Below are positions 44,366-53,862 of a stretch of DNA of 64,000 bases, piece after piece. This DNA comes from CBDCWT01 sp965223305 (lineage in GTDB: Bacteria; Planctomycetota; Planctomycetia; Pirellulales; Pirellulaceae). The stretch lies in assembly GCA_965223305.1 (NCBI GenBank), contig CBDCWT010000058.1, positions 62,001 through 126,000 of the forward strand, in the 5' to 3' direction. The translations under genes were made by a program, and so were the position numbers. The notes beneath the pieces were generated by a model. That model searched no databases, had not been told where the DNA came from, and was given only the letters and a program-made list of their open reading frames with translations. The stretch's first letter is position 1. The number at the start of each line of letters is the position of its first letter.

Positions 44366-45115
44366 CTAGCCCCGAGATTCCAGGATCTGCCGTACACGCG
44401 TTAGATCCTGTTGCGTGTCTACGCCAATCGGTGCGTAATTGACCACTATAGTTGAGAACGTGAACCCGGCATCTAGCAAACGCAGCTGCTCGAGGGACTC
44501 CGCCCGCTCCGTGACGCTCTCACTCAGATTTCGAAACATCTCCAAGACGGAGCGACGATATCCATACACACCGATATGTCCCCAGAAGCAATTGTGTTGC
44601 AGCCAAGACTGCCGACTACGCCCAAAAACGTGGGGAACTGTGTTTCGAGAGAAGTATAGAGCGCGACCGTCATTCGCCCTCACTACTTTGACGACATTTG
44701 GGTCATCAATATCATCCTCCTGCGTGATCCTGAACACGGCTGTCACTATGTCTACATCCGCAGTTGCTGATAGGCAAGATTGCCCCAGTTGATCGAGGTA
44801 TTCGGCCTTCAAAAGCGGCTCATCAGCTTGCACGTTGACGATGAAATCGCCATCGAGATGACTCAGCGCCGACGCGATCCTATCGGACCCAGAGCTGCAG
44901 TTCGGTTCTGTCATCACTACATTGGCCCCCCAATGGGCGGCCGCCTCCCCGATTTCCTCCGAATCCGTTACTATATACACGACGTCAAATGAGCCAGTCG
45001 AGTTAGCATTGTGCCAAACATGCCACAACATCGGTTGGCCTGCGATGCGAAGCAACACTTTTCTCGGAAGTCGAGTCGACGCGAGGCGTGCAGGAATGAC
45101 TGCAGAAACGACCAT
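44366..45115 (-). CDS. kdsB: KdsB-type CMP-sugar synthetase
   Basis: The product is 249 residues. It shows the cytidylyltransferase signatures IPARLASTRLPRK (nucleotide-binding), IVTDSEEIGEAA, VNVQADEPLL, YFSRNTVPHV and HIGVYGYRR, characteristic of 3-deoxy-manno-octulosonate cytidylyltransferase. The product is CMP-Kdo or a CMP-activated relative. Within this locus it could activate a sugar for the glycosyltransferases rather than serve lipopolysaccharide; this is inference. Length is normal for the family. Confidence 0.9.
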   Translation of the reverse strand: MVVSAVIPARLASTRLPRKVLLRIAGQPMLWHVWHNANSTGSFDVVYIVTDSEEIGEAAAHWGANVVMTEPNCSSGSDRIASALSHLDGDFIVNVQADEPLLKAEYLDQLGQSCLSATADVDIVTAVFRITQEDDIDDPNVVKVVRANDGRALYFSRNTVPHVFGRSRQSWLQHNCFWGHIGVYGYRRSVLEMFRNLSESVTERAESLEQLRLLDAGFTFSTIVVNYAPIGVDTQQDLTRVRQILESRG

Positions 45116-45164
45116 GGTACCGCGACTCTTTTCGATGAATCGCGCTGGATCTCATAGCGTGTAA

Positions 45165-45875
45165 CTAGAGCTGAACGAAGCCCTGCCTCCCTTTCGGTTT
45201 GTGTTCGACTCGGAATAGGTTAACTGAAGGAACGGGCTGCCCGGCAGTACCGAGTATCTCTCGAAACTTTACGTCTTCGAAAGTTCGATACCATCTCTCA
45301 GCTGGCGCCATGAACTCGACGACGTCCTTGCAGTATCCAACTTCACGGACCACATCACCATTCGCGATTTGCATTGCGCCCGTTGCCCGGTCTACCTGCT
45401 CGCGAGTGAACTCTGTTGTGTCTATTGCGATAACTCGGGGCGACCCGCTCGCTCGAACGAACAGTTCGTCGTCGGTAAACTTTGGAGTTGACGTCCACAC
45501 TTGCTGTGGAAACGCAAGTGGCCCCCCAATGCGCGGCAATTCGACAGCCAAGCCGTCCAAACACCCGCGATAAAAGAGCTGATCGCAATCGGTAAACCAC
45601 ACCCAGTCGGCACGACTCTTCAACGCCGCTAAGTTTCGTCCGATAGCTCTTCGGAGTAGCTTACCTCGCTCTATATTCCAGAAACGCCATGTAACGTTTG
45701 GCACCTCAATCTCTTTAAAGAAGCCACAGACTTCTTGAGTGTGATCGTCACAACTACTGGAGAAGACTGTCATTGTGATGCAGATGTCGCTTGGAGGGTA
45801 AAGTACGAGGGAGCTCAGCTGGTACATCAGCAGTCGACTATACTTCCAGCAATGGCTAACTATCTCTAAGTGCAT
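45165..45875 (-). CDS. glycosyltransferase-like protein
   Basis: The product is 236 residues. It has a VWFTDCDQLFYRG motif (DxD for donor/metal) and begins with a typical GT-A fold (LEIVSHCWKYSRLLMYQLSSL). The family is not assigned to a specific class. It lies 49 bases upstream of KdsB on the same strand and downstream of the HlyD-type gene, so it probably belongs to the same transcript. Confidence 0.6.
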   Translation of the reverse strand: MHLEIVSHCWKYSRLLMYQLSSLVLYPPSDICITMTVFSSSCDDHTQEVCGFFKEIEVPNVTWRFWNIERGKLLRRAIGRNLAALKSRADWVWFTDCDQLFYRGCLDGLAVELPRIGGPLAFPQQVWTSTPKFTDDELFVRASGSPRVIAIDTTEFTREQVDRATGAMQIANGDVVREVGYCKDVVEFMAPAERWYRTFEDVKFREILGTAGQPVPSVNLFRVEHKPKGRQGFVQL

Positions 45876-45977
45876 CTAATTAACGCCTCCACTCCGCCCG
45901 CAAGTTAAAGACGTGCTATTCATAAACACTTGAGACGCCATTGATAGCAGTCAAACGGCCTCTTGCAGACAGTATCG

Positions 45978-47003
45978 TTACTCGTAACTCACTCTCTCAG
46001 CCAATCCATTAGGAACAGTAATTTCAACCCTCGCTGGCATGCCAGGAGTTACCAACCACTTATTGCGGGAGTCCTTCTTGTTGTCTATTAGCATCCAAAA
46101 TCGTACGTGCCCATCAGCGGAGATCCTTCTATCAACATACTCTATGTCACCGTCAAATCTAACCTGTTGCCTACTTCCGATGTCCACAATCGCGGTTGCA
46201 GCAGCGCCAACGAGGATGTGAGGAGGAATCCTCTCTCGACTTATCTCCGCCTCAATTCGTAGTCGATCCATGCGAACGACGTGGACAACAGCTTGGCCCA
46301 ATTCGACCCACTCACCAACTCTCTTGAATACCTCTACGACTTCACCGTCAATGGGGGTTTCAATCTGCCTTCGCGCAAGACGTGTCTTTGCAGCCTGAAG
46401 TTCCAATTCCGCCTGCCGTTGAACTAATCTCAACGTGTCTAATTGCGTTTTTTCCGATTCAACCTGCAGGACCGCTAACCCTAGATCTCGTGAGATCCGC
46501 AAGAACTCCACCTTGCCGATGGCGCTAGTGACACCGTCTTGAAGCGCTTGCGCAACAGAAAAATGCTGTTCCGCGAATTCTGCATTCCTCTGCGCGGTAA
46601 GGAGGGCGTTTCTGTTTGACGCCTTTTGAGTAGCGATCTGAAGCTTGACCTCTGCTAACGCGTGAGCATTTATCGCTGGCGCCGGGTCAATCATTCCTAG
46701 AGATTTCGTGATCGAAGATACGCCGTGGCCGGGTGGAGTAGCTTGAACTTCGGCTCCTGCCTTAACATTCAGGCTTAGCAACACGCCAGCTTCACGTGCT
46801 GGAACGTGTGCCTCATCGAGAATCGTGATCATCGCGAAGTTGGCCCGAACTACCGAATCGTCCGGCAAGTCGCCTGCACAAATGACGCGACATGCCACCA
46901 AGCACAGAGTCGTCAATCTGATGATTTGGAGTTTCATTGGTTGTGGGGTGGGAGCGGACCGCGGTAAGCGAAGACCTTCAACGAGCGAGTCACGAGAACT
47001 CAT
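45978..47003 (-). CDS. HlyD/MFP-family periplasmic adaptor
   Basis: The product is up to 341 residues; the ATG at 47003 overlaps the stop of the ABC gene in an ATGA junction. A signal-like segment (MKLQIIRLTTLCLVACRV) starts at residue 23, so an internal start at 46937 is possible. The middle is a long helical hairpin (about 120-230), then the lipoyl-type halves (QIETPIDGEVVEVFKRVGEWV) and a beta domain ending WLVTPGMPARVEITVPNG. It would link an inner-membrane exporter to the outer membrane. Confidence 0.8.
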   Translation of the reverse strand: MSSRDSLVEGLRLPRSAPTPQPMKLQIIRLTTLCLVACRVICAGDLPDDSVVRANFAMITILDEAHVPAREAGVLLSLNVKAGAEVQATPPGHGVSSITKSLGMIDPAPAINAHALAEVKLQIATQKASNRNALLTAQRNAEFAEQHFSVAQALQDGVTSAIGKVEFLRISRDLGLAVLQVESEKTQLDTLRLVQRQAELELQAAKTRLARRQIETPIDGEVVEVFKRVGEWVELGQAVVHVVRMDRLRIEAEISRERIPPHILVGAAATAIVDIGSRQQVRFDGDIEYVDRRISADGHVRFWMLIDNKKDSRNKWLVTPGMPARVEITVPNGLAERVSYE

Positions 47004-49183
47004 TCGCGGCCGATCATGTCTGCATAGAGGCCGGTTTTTCCAACTAAACTGGAGTGCTGGCCTACTTCAACTAGCTTGCCCTTATTCATGACAACGATAG
47101 TGTCTGCCTCTCGAATTGCATCGAGACGGTGAGTTATGACGACACGAGTGCACGAGAGTCGCTTCAATTCCTTCATTATTTGCCGTTCCACCTTCAGGTC
47201 GAGCGCGCTGGTTGGCTCGTCAAGGACTAATACTGTTGGACTTGTTACGAGTGCGCGCGCTAACCCAATTCGCTGACGCTGGCCTCCCGACAAACCGCAG
47301 TCGCCGCCCAGCCACGCGTCATAACCTCCTGGAATAGCTTCAATGTCGGCATCCACGTGGGCGAGCTTTGCTGCAAGTTCAATATCGACTCGTGCTGTGC
47401 TGGGGTCAAAAAGCGCAATGTTACTTGAGACCGACATTTCGAATAGAGCAGTGTCCTGCCTTACCGTCCCCAGTTCGCGTCTCAGACAGCTCGGGTCAAG
47501 TTGTTGAACGTCTCTGCCGTCATAGAGAATCCTCCCGCTCGTGGGAGCATAGAGGCCGACCAGCAGACTCGCAAGTGTCGTCTTGCCACATCCGCTTGGC
47601 CCAATAATCGCAACGAACTCGCCCGCTCGAATCTCCAACGACACTTCATCCAGAACCAGCGGGCCGTTTTGATGGTACCGAAATGAAACGTTGTCGATTT
47701 CAATGTTCCCCAATAGATGCCCAGCAGCCTCCCTCGAAGTTGGTCTTGCAGCATCCACGTCTTCCTCCATGACTTCTCCAATTCGGCGAAGATGAACTGC
47801 AAGATCCTGCAAGCTGATCCAATATTGCGATAACCGAGTCAGAGGAAACAGCACTTGATTAGCAAGAGACGAACACGCAATCATCATACCTAACGTAAGT
47901 TTTCCATCTAGAGTCTGGTAAACTCCAACAGCGAGTATGACAAGCGGCGAAGTGAACTGAAGAGCTGACAACACCACATTGATCCATAGTTTGGTTTGTG
48001 CCTGCTTTACATACGCATTTGCAGAGTCGACGAACATCGAACACCACCTGTCGAAGAGGTGTTTCTCCGCTCCTGTTGCCTTTACCGTTTCAATGCCCTC
48101 AAACACATGGGCGAGAAAGGATGTGTTCTCGGCCTCGAGCTGAAGCCGCCTCTCCATCATTGCACGGTTGATAGGCGTGCCAAGCAAGGTAACAGCTACA
48201 CGGGCAAACCCGAATGTGAGAGCGATAACACCCATCAAAGGTGCGCAGATGAACAAAACTACCAAGAACAGAAATGCCATGCAGCCATCCAAGAAACCGC
48301 TCGTCACAACTTCCCCTGATAATTCTCGTACCGCCAGCGTACTGCGCAACCTCTCCAGCAGATCGCCTGTCCCCCTCTGCCTGAATTTTGCAAGAGGCAT
48401 CTCAAGTATTTGGGCTAAGCACTCAAGAGTCATTGACGCGCTTAAGCGTGTATTTAGGTAGAGGAGGACGTACCCGCGCGAAATGCGTGATAGCAGGTCA
48501 AGCAGAATAATGATGGAATACCCTAAGGCAAGGACACGGAGCAAGTCATAATCCGATCTTGGCACGATCCTGTCGACCACAACTCCTATCATAAGTGGCA
48601 TTGCCAAGGTCGATAGCTGTATTACAAACGACAGTGCGACAATTCGCATTACCAACGCATGGTGCGACGCAAGGCGTCTGAGATAGCCCCCGAGTGGGCT
48701 GGCTCGATTCGTTCGGTTTGGGAGCTGGACCCCCCGTTCAAAGACAACTGCCCGGCCGGTTGTCGTTGCTGCAGCGTGCGCACAAGTAACAACGGACGCC
48801 CCAGCTATCGGATCTACGAGTTGGACTTTGCCAGCATGTACTCGTTCTACAACGACGCAGTGATTCGGGCCCCACTCCAACACACTGCCAGCTTCCAGAT
48901 GGCGCAGATCCGCAGCGTCGTTTAGCTGCACGACCCGTGGCAACATCCCTAGGCGATGCCCAGCCTCAAGCACTCGTTCGAGCTGGCTCGAGCCCGGCGT
49001 GGCAGCGATGAACTGACGGAGGCGTTCGATGCTGAAGTACTTTCCATGAAGCTGAAGAGTCATTGCGAGACATGCCAATCCTATATCCGATGCGCCCTCG
49101 GCCTCAACGAATTTGATACGGCCTCGACTACCCCAGAGCCGAATCCTCTCAACAAAGCTTGTTGTCGAGCGCTCAATTGGCAT
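47000..49183 (-). CDS. ABC exporter with catalytically dead C39-like domain
   Basis: The product is about 727 residues from the ATG at 49183 (the longer frame to 49327 overlaps the adaptor gene and is rejected). The first 150 residues are a C39-like peptidase domain; the place of the catalytic cysteine reads DIG in ASDIGLACLAM where active proteins have DCG, while the histidine (NHCVVVE) and the DPIAG end are kept. Then follow the membrane domain and an ATPase with Walker A GPSGCGKTT, signature LSGGQRQR and Walker B VLVLDEPTSALD. It overlaps the HlyD-type gene by 11 bases and the next by 4. Confidence 0.92.
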   Translation of the reverse strand: MPIERSTTSFVERIRLWGSRGRIKFVEAEGASDIGLACLAMTLQLHGKYFSIERLRQFIAATPGSSQLERVLEAGHRLGMLPRVVQLNDAADLRHLEAGSVLEWGPNHCVVVERVHAGKVQLVDPIAGASVVTCAHAAATTTGRAVVFERGVQLPNRTNRASPLGGYLRRLASHHALVMRIVALSFVIQLSTLAMPLMIGVVVDRIVPRSDYDLLRVLALGYSIIILLDLLSRISRGYVLLYLNTRLSASMTLECLAQILEMPLAKFRQRGTGDLLERLRSTLAVRELSGEVVTSGFLDGCMAFLFLVVLFICAPLMGVIALTFGFARVAVTLLGTPINRAMMERRLQLEAENTSFLAHVFEGIETVKATGAEKHLFDRWCSMFVDSANAYVKQAQTKLWINVVLSALQFTSPLVILAVGVYQTLDGKLTLGMMIACSSLANQVLFPLTRLSQYWISLQDLAVHLRRIGEVMEEDVDAARPTSREAAGHLLGNIEIDNVSFRYHQNGPLVLDEVSLEIRAGEFVAIIGPSGCGKTTLASLLVGLYAPTSGRILYDGRDVQQLDPSCLRRELGTVRQDTALFEMSVSSNIALFDPSTARVDIELAAKLAHVDADIEAIPGGYDAWLGGDCGLSGGQRQRIGLARALVTSPTVLVLDEPTSALDLKVERQIMKELKRLSCTRVVITHRLDAIREADTIVVMNKGKLVEVGQHSSLVGKTGLYADMIGRE

Positions 49184-50213
49184 GCTCAGTTGGTGTTCCT
49201 CGACTGCCTTCAAGCAGGGCTCGCATCCCCGGGATGGCAACCATGTACACTGGATCCAGGCGCAGCTTCGCCTCAATTCGCCCCGTGAGGCCGTCAAACA
49301 GCTGATATCGAACTCCCTGGGAAGCAAACGTTCCGGTGGCTGCGCGAGCCCGAATTACCGCCATCGATCCTTTCGATACCATCGGTTCGATGCGGCTTTG
49401 AATCTTGTCCGTGCTGTTGTTTCCAAGATGCTGCACAGCAGCGTCCCGTCCCACCAACTCGTCCGACACTTCAATCACTTCAAGCGGCGTTCGCGAGTGT
49501 GGAAAACCATCAAGCTCTAGCTGGAGCGTGGAGTCCTCACTTAGCAGAGTAGCCGAATAGCCCGGCAGTAGTCCAACCACTTCAATCTCGGACTCACCAT
49601 CGCCCATAGTGAGCAATATTTCACCAGAGGACACGATATCGCCCGCTCGGACTCGTACATCTAGGATTCGACCATCAGCAGGCGCGCGAAGGACGCTCTG
49701 ATACAGCGCGCTCAGGAATCGGTCTCGTTCGATTCGGGTACGAGTCATGTCGGACATGTTTTGTGACGTCCGATCTATCACGACAAGACGACGATGAAAT
49801 TCGTATGATCGCTCAGCACGCTCGAGTTCTCCGCGAAGATTGGTCGTGTCAAATGTAATTAGCGCCTGCCCCATCTGGATATGATCGCCGGTCAACACAT
49901 GGACACCTTCAACTTGTCGACGCTCGACAGCCATCAAGTCTCTTCGGTCTCTGTACCGAACCACTGCTGGGCCAGCGGCATACTCCGGGATTCGTCCAAA
50001 AACTGCAACGAGGACAACCAAGCTCAGTACAGCTCGAAGCGCCCAATGGGATAGCCGTAGCCAGGAAGGTTGAGCTCGCAGAACATCACCATGGCAGTGC
50101 CCCAGTGAAGTCGCTGATGACGGTGTGTACCGATCGAAACCGCTGCGGCGGTCATGCGATGACTGCGTGCCATCTACGGCAGGTCGAGATCGCGCATCGC
50201 GGAGGCTTCGCAT
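49173..50213 (-). CDS. second HlyD/MFP-family adaptor
   Basis: The product is 346 residues, including a long basic N-terminal stretch, one membrane span (AVLSLVVLVAVFGRIPEY), coiled-coil helices (ELERAERSYEFHRRLVVIDR) and lipoyl-like halves (LRAPADGRILDVRVRAGDIV). The C-terminal SKGSMAVIRARAATG and LDPVYMVAIPGMRALLEG match the adaptor end. It is coupled to the ABC gene by an 11-base overlap. Two adaptors flanking one ABC exporter suggest a complete export machine encoded by this locus. Confidence 0.75.
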   Translation of the reverse strand: MRSLRDARSRPAVDGTQSSHDRRSGFDRYTPSSATSLGHCHGDVLRAQPSWLRLSHWALRAVLSLVVLVAVFGRIPEYAAGPAVVRYRDRRDLMAVERRQVEGVHVLTGDHIQMGQALITFDTTNLRGELERAERSYEFHRRLVVIDRTSQNMSDMTRTRIERDRFLSALYQSVLRAPADGRILDVRVRAGDIVSSGEILLTMGDGESEIEVVGLLPGYSATLLSEDSTLQLELDGFPHSRTPLEVIEVSDELVGRDAAVQHLGNNSTDKIQSRIEPMVSKGSMAVIRARAATGTFASQGVRYQLFDGLTGRIEAKLRLDPVYMVAIPGMRALLEGSRGTPTEHAN

Positions 50214-50243
50214 TCTATTGCCCGAATCGTTGGCTCGGCTCTC

Positions 50244-51113
50244 TTAATCCTGGCGAACTAACCGAATTTCAAAAATCTGCCGCCACCTCCGGCCGGTAAC
50301 AAGTAACCTATTGCTCTCGGAGTCAAATGCTATCCCACTGGCGCATTCATCTGGGTCGAAAGGTGGCTTCCGTCTGTTGAGTTTAGCAAGGCTGAGCCAA
50401 GCAGTCACAGAGCCGGTTGATGGATCAATGCAGGCGACTCGTTCCCCTCCGCTTACGATTGCCCAGACCTCACCACGAGCGTACTCTAGTTCGCCAATTC
50501 CGTCCACATCGCGGCCTCGATCAGTGATCCGAACTCGATGCGACTTTCTCAAATCTGAAGCGGTCACAAAGTACAAGTAGTGGGACCCATCACTCACAAT
50601 CAGGAACTCACCGTCGGTGGTTAGTCCTCTACCTGTCAGCGGCATTTCGACTTTTCGCAGCGGGCGAAGGTCATGGCAATCGTACACGAAAGCGACTCTT
50701 TCGTCCCGCGCGAGCTGAATTAGCTGATTTCGCCACAGAGTTAGTCCGCCTCCCCAAAACGATTTGCTTAGCGGCAGCAACTCGGTTCGGCGGTCGCTGA
50801 GTCGTCGACAAGAAACTGACGACGTACCGTAGCCCCCGGTACTTTCAAATACTGTGCCCCTAGCAAAACAGAGCCCTTCCGTTAGGGCGGTAGAATCATG
50901 CGTGTAGTCACTGACGATTTCACACGCGAATTCGACTACATGTTTCTCAGGGATTTCCGTTTGTTGCGCAACGGACCCATTGCACCCACACATGAGCGTG
51001 AGGAGCATCAACGCTGCACGTCCGTTCGCGCATTGTCTCCGCGCCGGTCGCAACTCAGCCGCCGGCCACAGTTCAGAAACGCCGGTCTCGCGGTCAGTCA
51101 GCTCCGGGTTCAT
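50244..51113 (-). CDS. glutaminyl-peptide cyclotransferase (glutamine cyclotransferase family)
   Basis: The product is about 289 residues from the ATG at 51113. The conserved beta-propeller blocks are clear: DSTALTEGLCFARGTVFESTGGYG, GGGLTLWRNQLIQLARDE, GRGLTTDGEFLIVSDGSHYLYF, and DECASGIAFDSESNRLLVTGRRW. The enzyme converts N-terminal glutamine of peptides to pyroglutamate. A signal-like segment with cysteine (LMLLTLMCGC) suggests export, perhaps as a lipoprotein. It is 30 bases upstream of the adaptor on the same strand, so it likely acts on the exported peptide. Confidence 0.88.
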   Translation of the reverse strand: MNPELTDRETGVSELWPAAELRPARRQCANGRAALMLLTLMCGCNGSVAQQTEIPEKHVVEFACEIVSDYTHDSTALTEGLCFARGTVFESTGGYGTSSVSCRRLSDRRTELLPLSKSFWGGGLTLWRNQLIQLARDERVAFVYDCHDLRPLRKVEMPLTGRGLTTDGEFLIVSDGSHYLYFVTASDLRKSHRVRITDRGRDVDGIGELEYARGEVWAIVSGGERVACIDPSTGSVTAWLSLAKLNRRKPPFDPDECASGIAFDSESNRLLVTGRRWRQIFEIRLVRQD

Positions 51114-51479
51114 TCGATCGTGTCCGAAACATAGGAACTTGCGATCTTCCATGGATCCATAAGCCAACGATTATACCATAGCGATTGAAGATCGTATCTG
51201 ATAACGAGACGATTCGCACGTGAACGGTCGGAGCATGCACTTGCGGGAGTCTATAAAGCGTCGAAACGACACTACGAGACGGACATGTACTGAAACGCCG
51301 TCCGAAGTAACAACTTCGAGACCCGGTGCTCGCTTGCCTCTACTGGCTCCAATTGGGTTTTGTTCGCCGGCTTCGTGGTACTAACAAGACGCTTTGACCT
51401 TCACGTTCGCCCGGCCACGGCACATCGTTGTCCTTCGCTTGGCGTACCTCGGTTGCACTCGTCGTTTTCGCTCTCGGCG
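51114..51479. other. intergenic region, no gene seen
   Basis: This interval between the cyclotransferase gene and a transposase relic shows no convincing frame or RNA. It probably includes the cyclotransferase promoter; none was recognised. Confidence 0.35.
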
Positions 51480-52110
51480 GGCGAGTTGCACCTCGGGCGT
51501 TACGCCTTGCTGCTTGCTACCGACCCATTGAAGGACTTCCCGGCGGCGTTTGCGTTGCTCGATAGCAACCACCAGGATCACATGCGGAGGTTCCTGAAGA
51601 AACTGAAAAACCAGGGTTCTCGCCCGATAGCGGGATCACCGGCAGGTCGCCTGTGTATCCGGTAGTGCTGGCCGAACTGTGGCCCGACGCATGGCATCAA
51701 CTGTGCATCTTCAACGCGGTCGGGAAATCACCAAGCACGAGCTGGACGTAATCAAGAATGCGATGTGCACTGGCGCGGCGTGGCAAAACATGGCCGCAAA
51801 TGCCGGCTTGGCTGCTCCAAGACGCGCCAAGCTGGTTCCTACCGGACTACGCTGGTCCGGGCGACATTATTCCAAAGCAATCGCCGAATTGGCGAAGGTG
51901 ATCGAGATGTTGTCGCTGGAGAAGTTCAAGAAGATGATGGTGTTCCTTCACAGCGCGACGGGGAAAACAAGTCCGCACAAGCAACAATGTCGAGCGAGCC
52001 AATCGGAAGTTACGTACTTCGAGAAGGTACGGTACAATTTGGGACGCCAGATCGTGCGTTCCTGTTTCTCTCGCCGCAGCTCGCGAAAGACAAGATCTTG
52101 AACAGCACTC
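51480..52110 (+). pseudogene. decayed transposase remnant
   Basis: Fragments of a transposase are readable in different frames: SDP-type TDPLKDFPAAFALLDSNHQ, then VVLAELWPDAWHQLCIF near 51660-51710 in another frame, and REITKHELDVIKNAM at about 51720-51765. The LAELWPDAWHQLCIFH pattern is characteristic of a transposase family seen in planctomycetes and other bacteria. Frameshifts and the lack of a single long frame show it is decayed. No terminal repeats were recognised. It shows past mobile activity near the end of the biosynthetic locus. Confidence 0.5.
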
Positions 52111-52502
52111 AGCTGACAACCGTGTGAAATAGGAGCAACTGTCAGATCGAATAACTGACTACTATCGCTGCTACCACTCTTCCTTTTCGGGATGAACAAG
52201 GACTGTCGCAATCTGCCGAGCTTTGCGATAGTCTTGACCGCCATGGGCCAACCCTCCGTGATTTCCTTGTGGAAAGATCAACATGCGGAGGGTCGTAGCT
52301 TTTTGGACTCCTAAGTCAAGATCGATAAAACACGTTCACAGAAAACACTTACGATTTCGAGCGCTGACGAAATTTGTGCGCAAGCTGAGCGTCACCCCTC
52401 ACTGTCATTACTTTGGCACAAGCGCGGCGCCCGAAGCGAGCTCAACGATCTCTTGAAATTACGGGTACAATCGGCATGTTTACTTCGCCAAGGGAGTTCG
52501 AC
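52111..52502. other. intergenic region upstream of formyltransferase
   Basis: Only short frames are present. The final bases carry AAGGGAG, the ribosome-binding site of the next gene. No regulatory site was identified. Confidence 0.35.
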
Positions 52503-53411
52503 GTGTCGAACACGAACGAAACAACGGGACGCCGAATTGTACTGCTGACGAGCGGCGGCTCATATACAGAGCAAGTGGCCGTTGGATGCGCACTACGTGG
52601 TATCGAGATTGCTGCGGTGCTCATCCTTGGCAGAAACCCCCAGGAGGCTTCCTCGCTCACCCACCGCACTCGAACCTCTCTGCGACGACGTGCTCGCGGA
52701 ACCTTAGCGGCAGGTTTTGGCAGGCTACACACGTTCTTTTCTGACTCATCGCAAAGTGCGCCCGCCAAGGAATCGCCATGGATTGGGTTGTCCAACGAAG
52801 TAGTTTCCACCGGACCAATTAACGGACCCATCATGCTAAAGGACCTAAAGGCTCTGGCTCCTGACTACCTGATACTCGGTGATTCGGGTATCTTGAGCGC
52901 GGAGGCTTTGGAGATACCGACGATCGGAACGCTGAACGCGCACGCCGCAATCCTCCCATTTGCAAGGGGTGTAGGAGTGGTGCCTCGCTCGCTACAAATG
53001 GCAATACCAGTCGGAGCAACTCTGCATTTCGTAGACCCGGGAATCGACACCGGCGAAGTCATCAGACGAGAGTTGGTCCCCGCAAATGAGGTGGAGTCCA
53101 TTATCTCGCTCAAACGCAAGGCATACGCGCGCAAGGTCGAATTGTTGGTCGAGGCGACGGCCATTGCCTACAATCGCGGCACGCTGAAAGGGACTCCTCA
53201 GTCAATTCGCTTTCCCTACTGCCGGTGGCCAACGCACCAAGAGCGACAAGATCTTTTGAGAAAGTTGAGGGACGGCCTGGCGCGGCAGCTGTATCGCGAG
53301 TGGTTCGATTTCTATGGCTCAAATGTGCTGCCGAATTCTACAGATCCACACCCGCCGATCAAAGTGAAGCCGCTATCGCAAGCGAGTTCAGTCTTGCCTA
53401 GTCGTGGCTGA
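52503..53411 (+). CDS. formyltransferase-family protein
   Basis: The product is about 302 residues from a GTG at 52503, which has a strong AAGGGAG site 6 bases upstream; earlier ATGs lack one. The N10-formyltetrahydrofolate hydrolase/transferase core shows IGTLNAHAAILPFARG (Asn and His) and ATLHFVDPGIDTGEVI (Asp), matching the Asn-His-Asp triad. Formyltransferases of this kind act on amino sugars, tRNA or small molecules. Its need for formyl-THF ties it to the FolE2, reductase and SHMT genes of the locus; this is inference. It is transcribed alone from the end of the locus. Confidence 0.85.
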   Translation: MSNTNETTGRRIVLLTSGGSYTEQVAVGCALRGIEIAAVLILGRNPQEASSLTHRTRTSLRRRARGTLAAGFGRLHTFFSDSSQSAPAKESPWIGLSNEVVSTGPINGPIMLKDLKALAPDYLILGDSGILSAEALEIPTIGTLNAHAAILPFARGVGVVPRSLQMAIPVGATLHFVDPGIDTGEVIRRELVPANEVESIISLKRKAYARKVELLVEATAIAYNRGTLKGTPQSIRFPYCRWPTHQERQDLLRKLRDGLARQLYREWFDFYGSNVLPNSTDPHPPIKVKPLSQASSVLPSRG

Positions 53412-53506
53412 AGAAGGGCCTCGTGAGGTCATTGTGTTTTGCGCCAGTTGGACGTTGAGCTTTAACAGTGTGCTAGAGTTTAGCACCAGCTTAAAGGAGA
53501 AGCTCA

Positions 53507-53827
53507 ATGTCGAAACGGAAGCATTTAACGCCTGATCAGAAAGTGGCGATTATACGCCGGCACCTGCTGGAGAATGTGGCGGTCTCCGATCTGTGTGACG
53601 AGTACGGCATTCATCCAACTCAGTTCTACACGTGGCAGAAACAGCTGTTCGAGAATGCCAGCTCAGCGTTTGAGCGGCGGCCGAACAAGGCAAACCAGCG
53701 GCGCACGCAAGACGCGCAAGTCAAGAAGATTGCCCAGCTCGAAGAGAAGCTGCAGAAGAAGAACGAAGTCGTGGCCGAACTTCTGGAGGAGCACGTCCAG
53801 CTAAAAAAAGAACTTGGGGAACTCTGA
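53507..53827 (+). CDS. IS3-type transposase OrfA
   Basis: The product is 106 residues. An HTH of the transposase OrfA type (KHLTPDQKVAIIRRHLLENVAVSDLC, then YGIHPTQFYTWQKQL) is followed by a leucine-zipper-like coiled coil (KKIAQLEEKLQKKNEVV) used in dimerisation. AAGGAGA lies upstream of the ATG. It precedes OrfB by 35 bases; no overlap or slippery site was recognised, so OrfB may be expressed independently. Confidence 0.88.
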   Translation: MSKRKHLTPDQKVAIIRRHLLENVAVSDLCDEYGIHPTQFYTWQKQLFENASSAFERRPNKANQRRTQDAQVKKIAQLEEKLQKKNEVVAELLEEHVQLKKELGEL

Positions 53828-53862
53828 ACGGAGTTTGGGTTCCCCATCAAACCCGCGATACC

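Noticed and set aside
50244..51167. Quinoprotein or generic beta-propeller annotation
   Set aside because: The ordered blocks DSTALTEG, GGGLTLW, GLTTDG and ECASGIA match the glutamine cyclotransferase family specifically.
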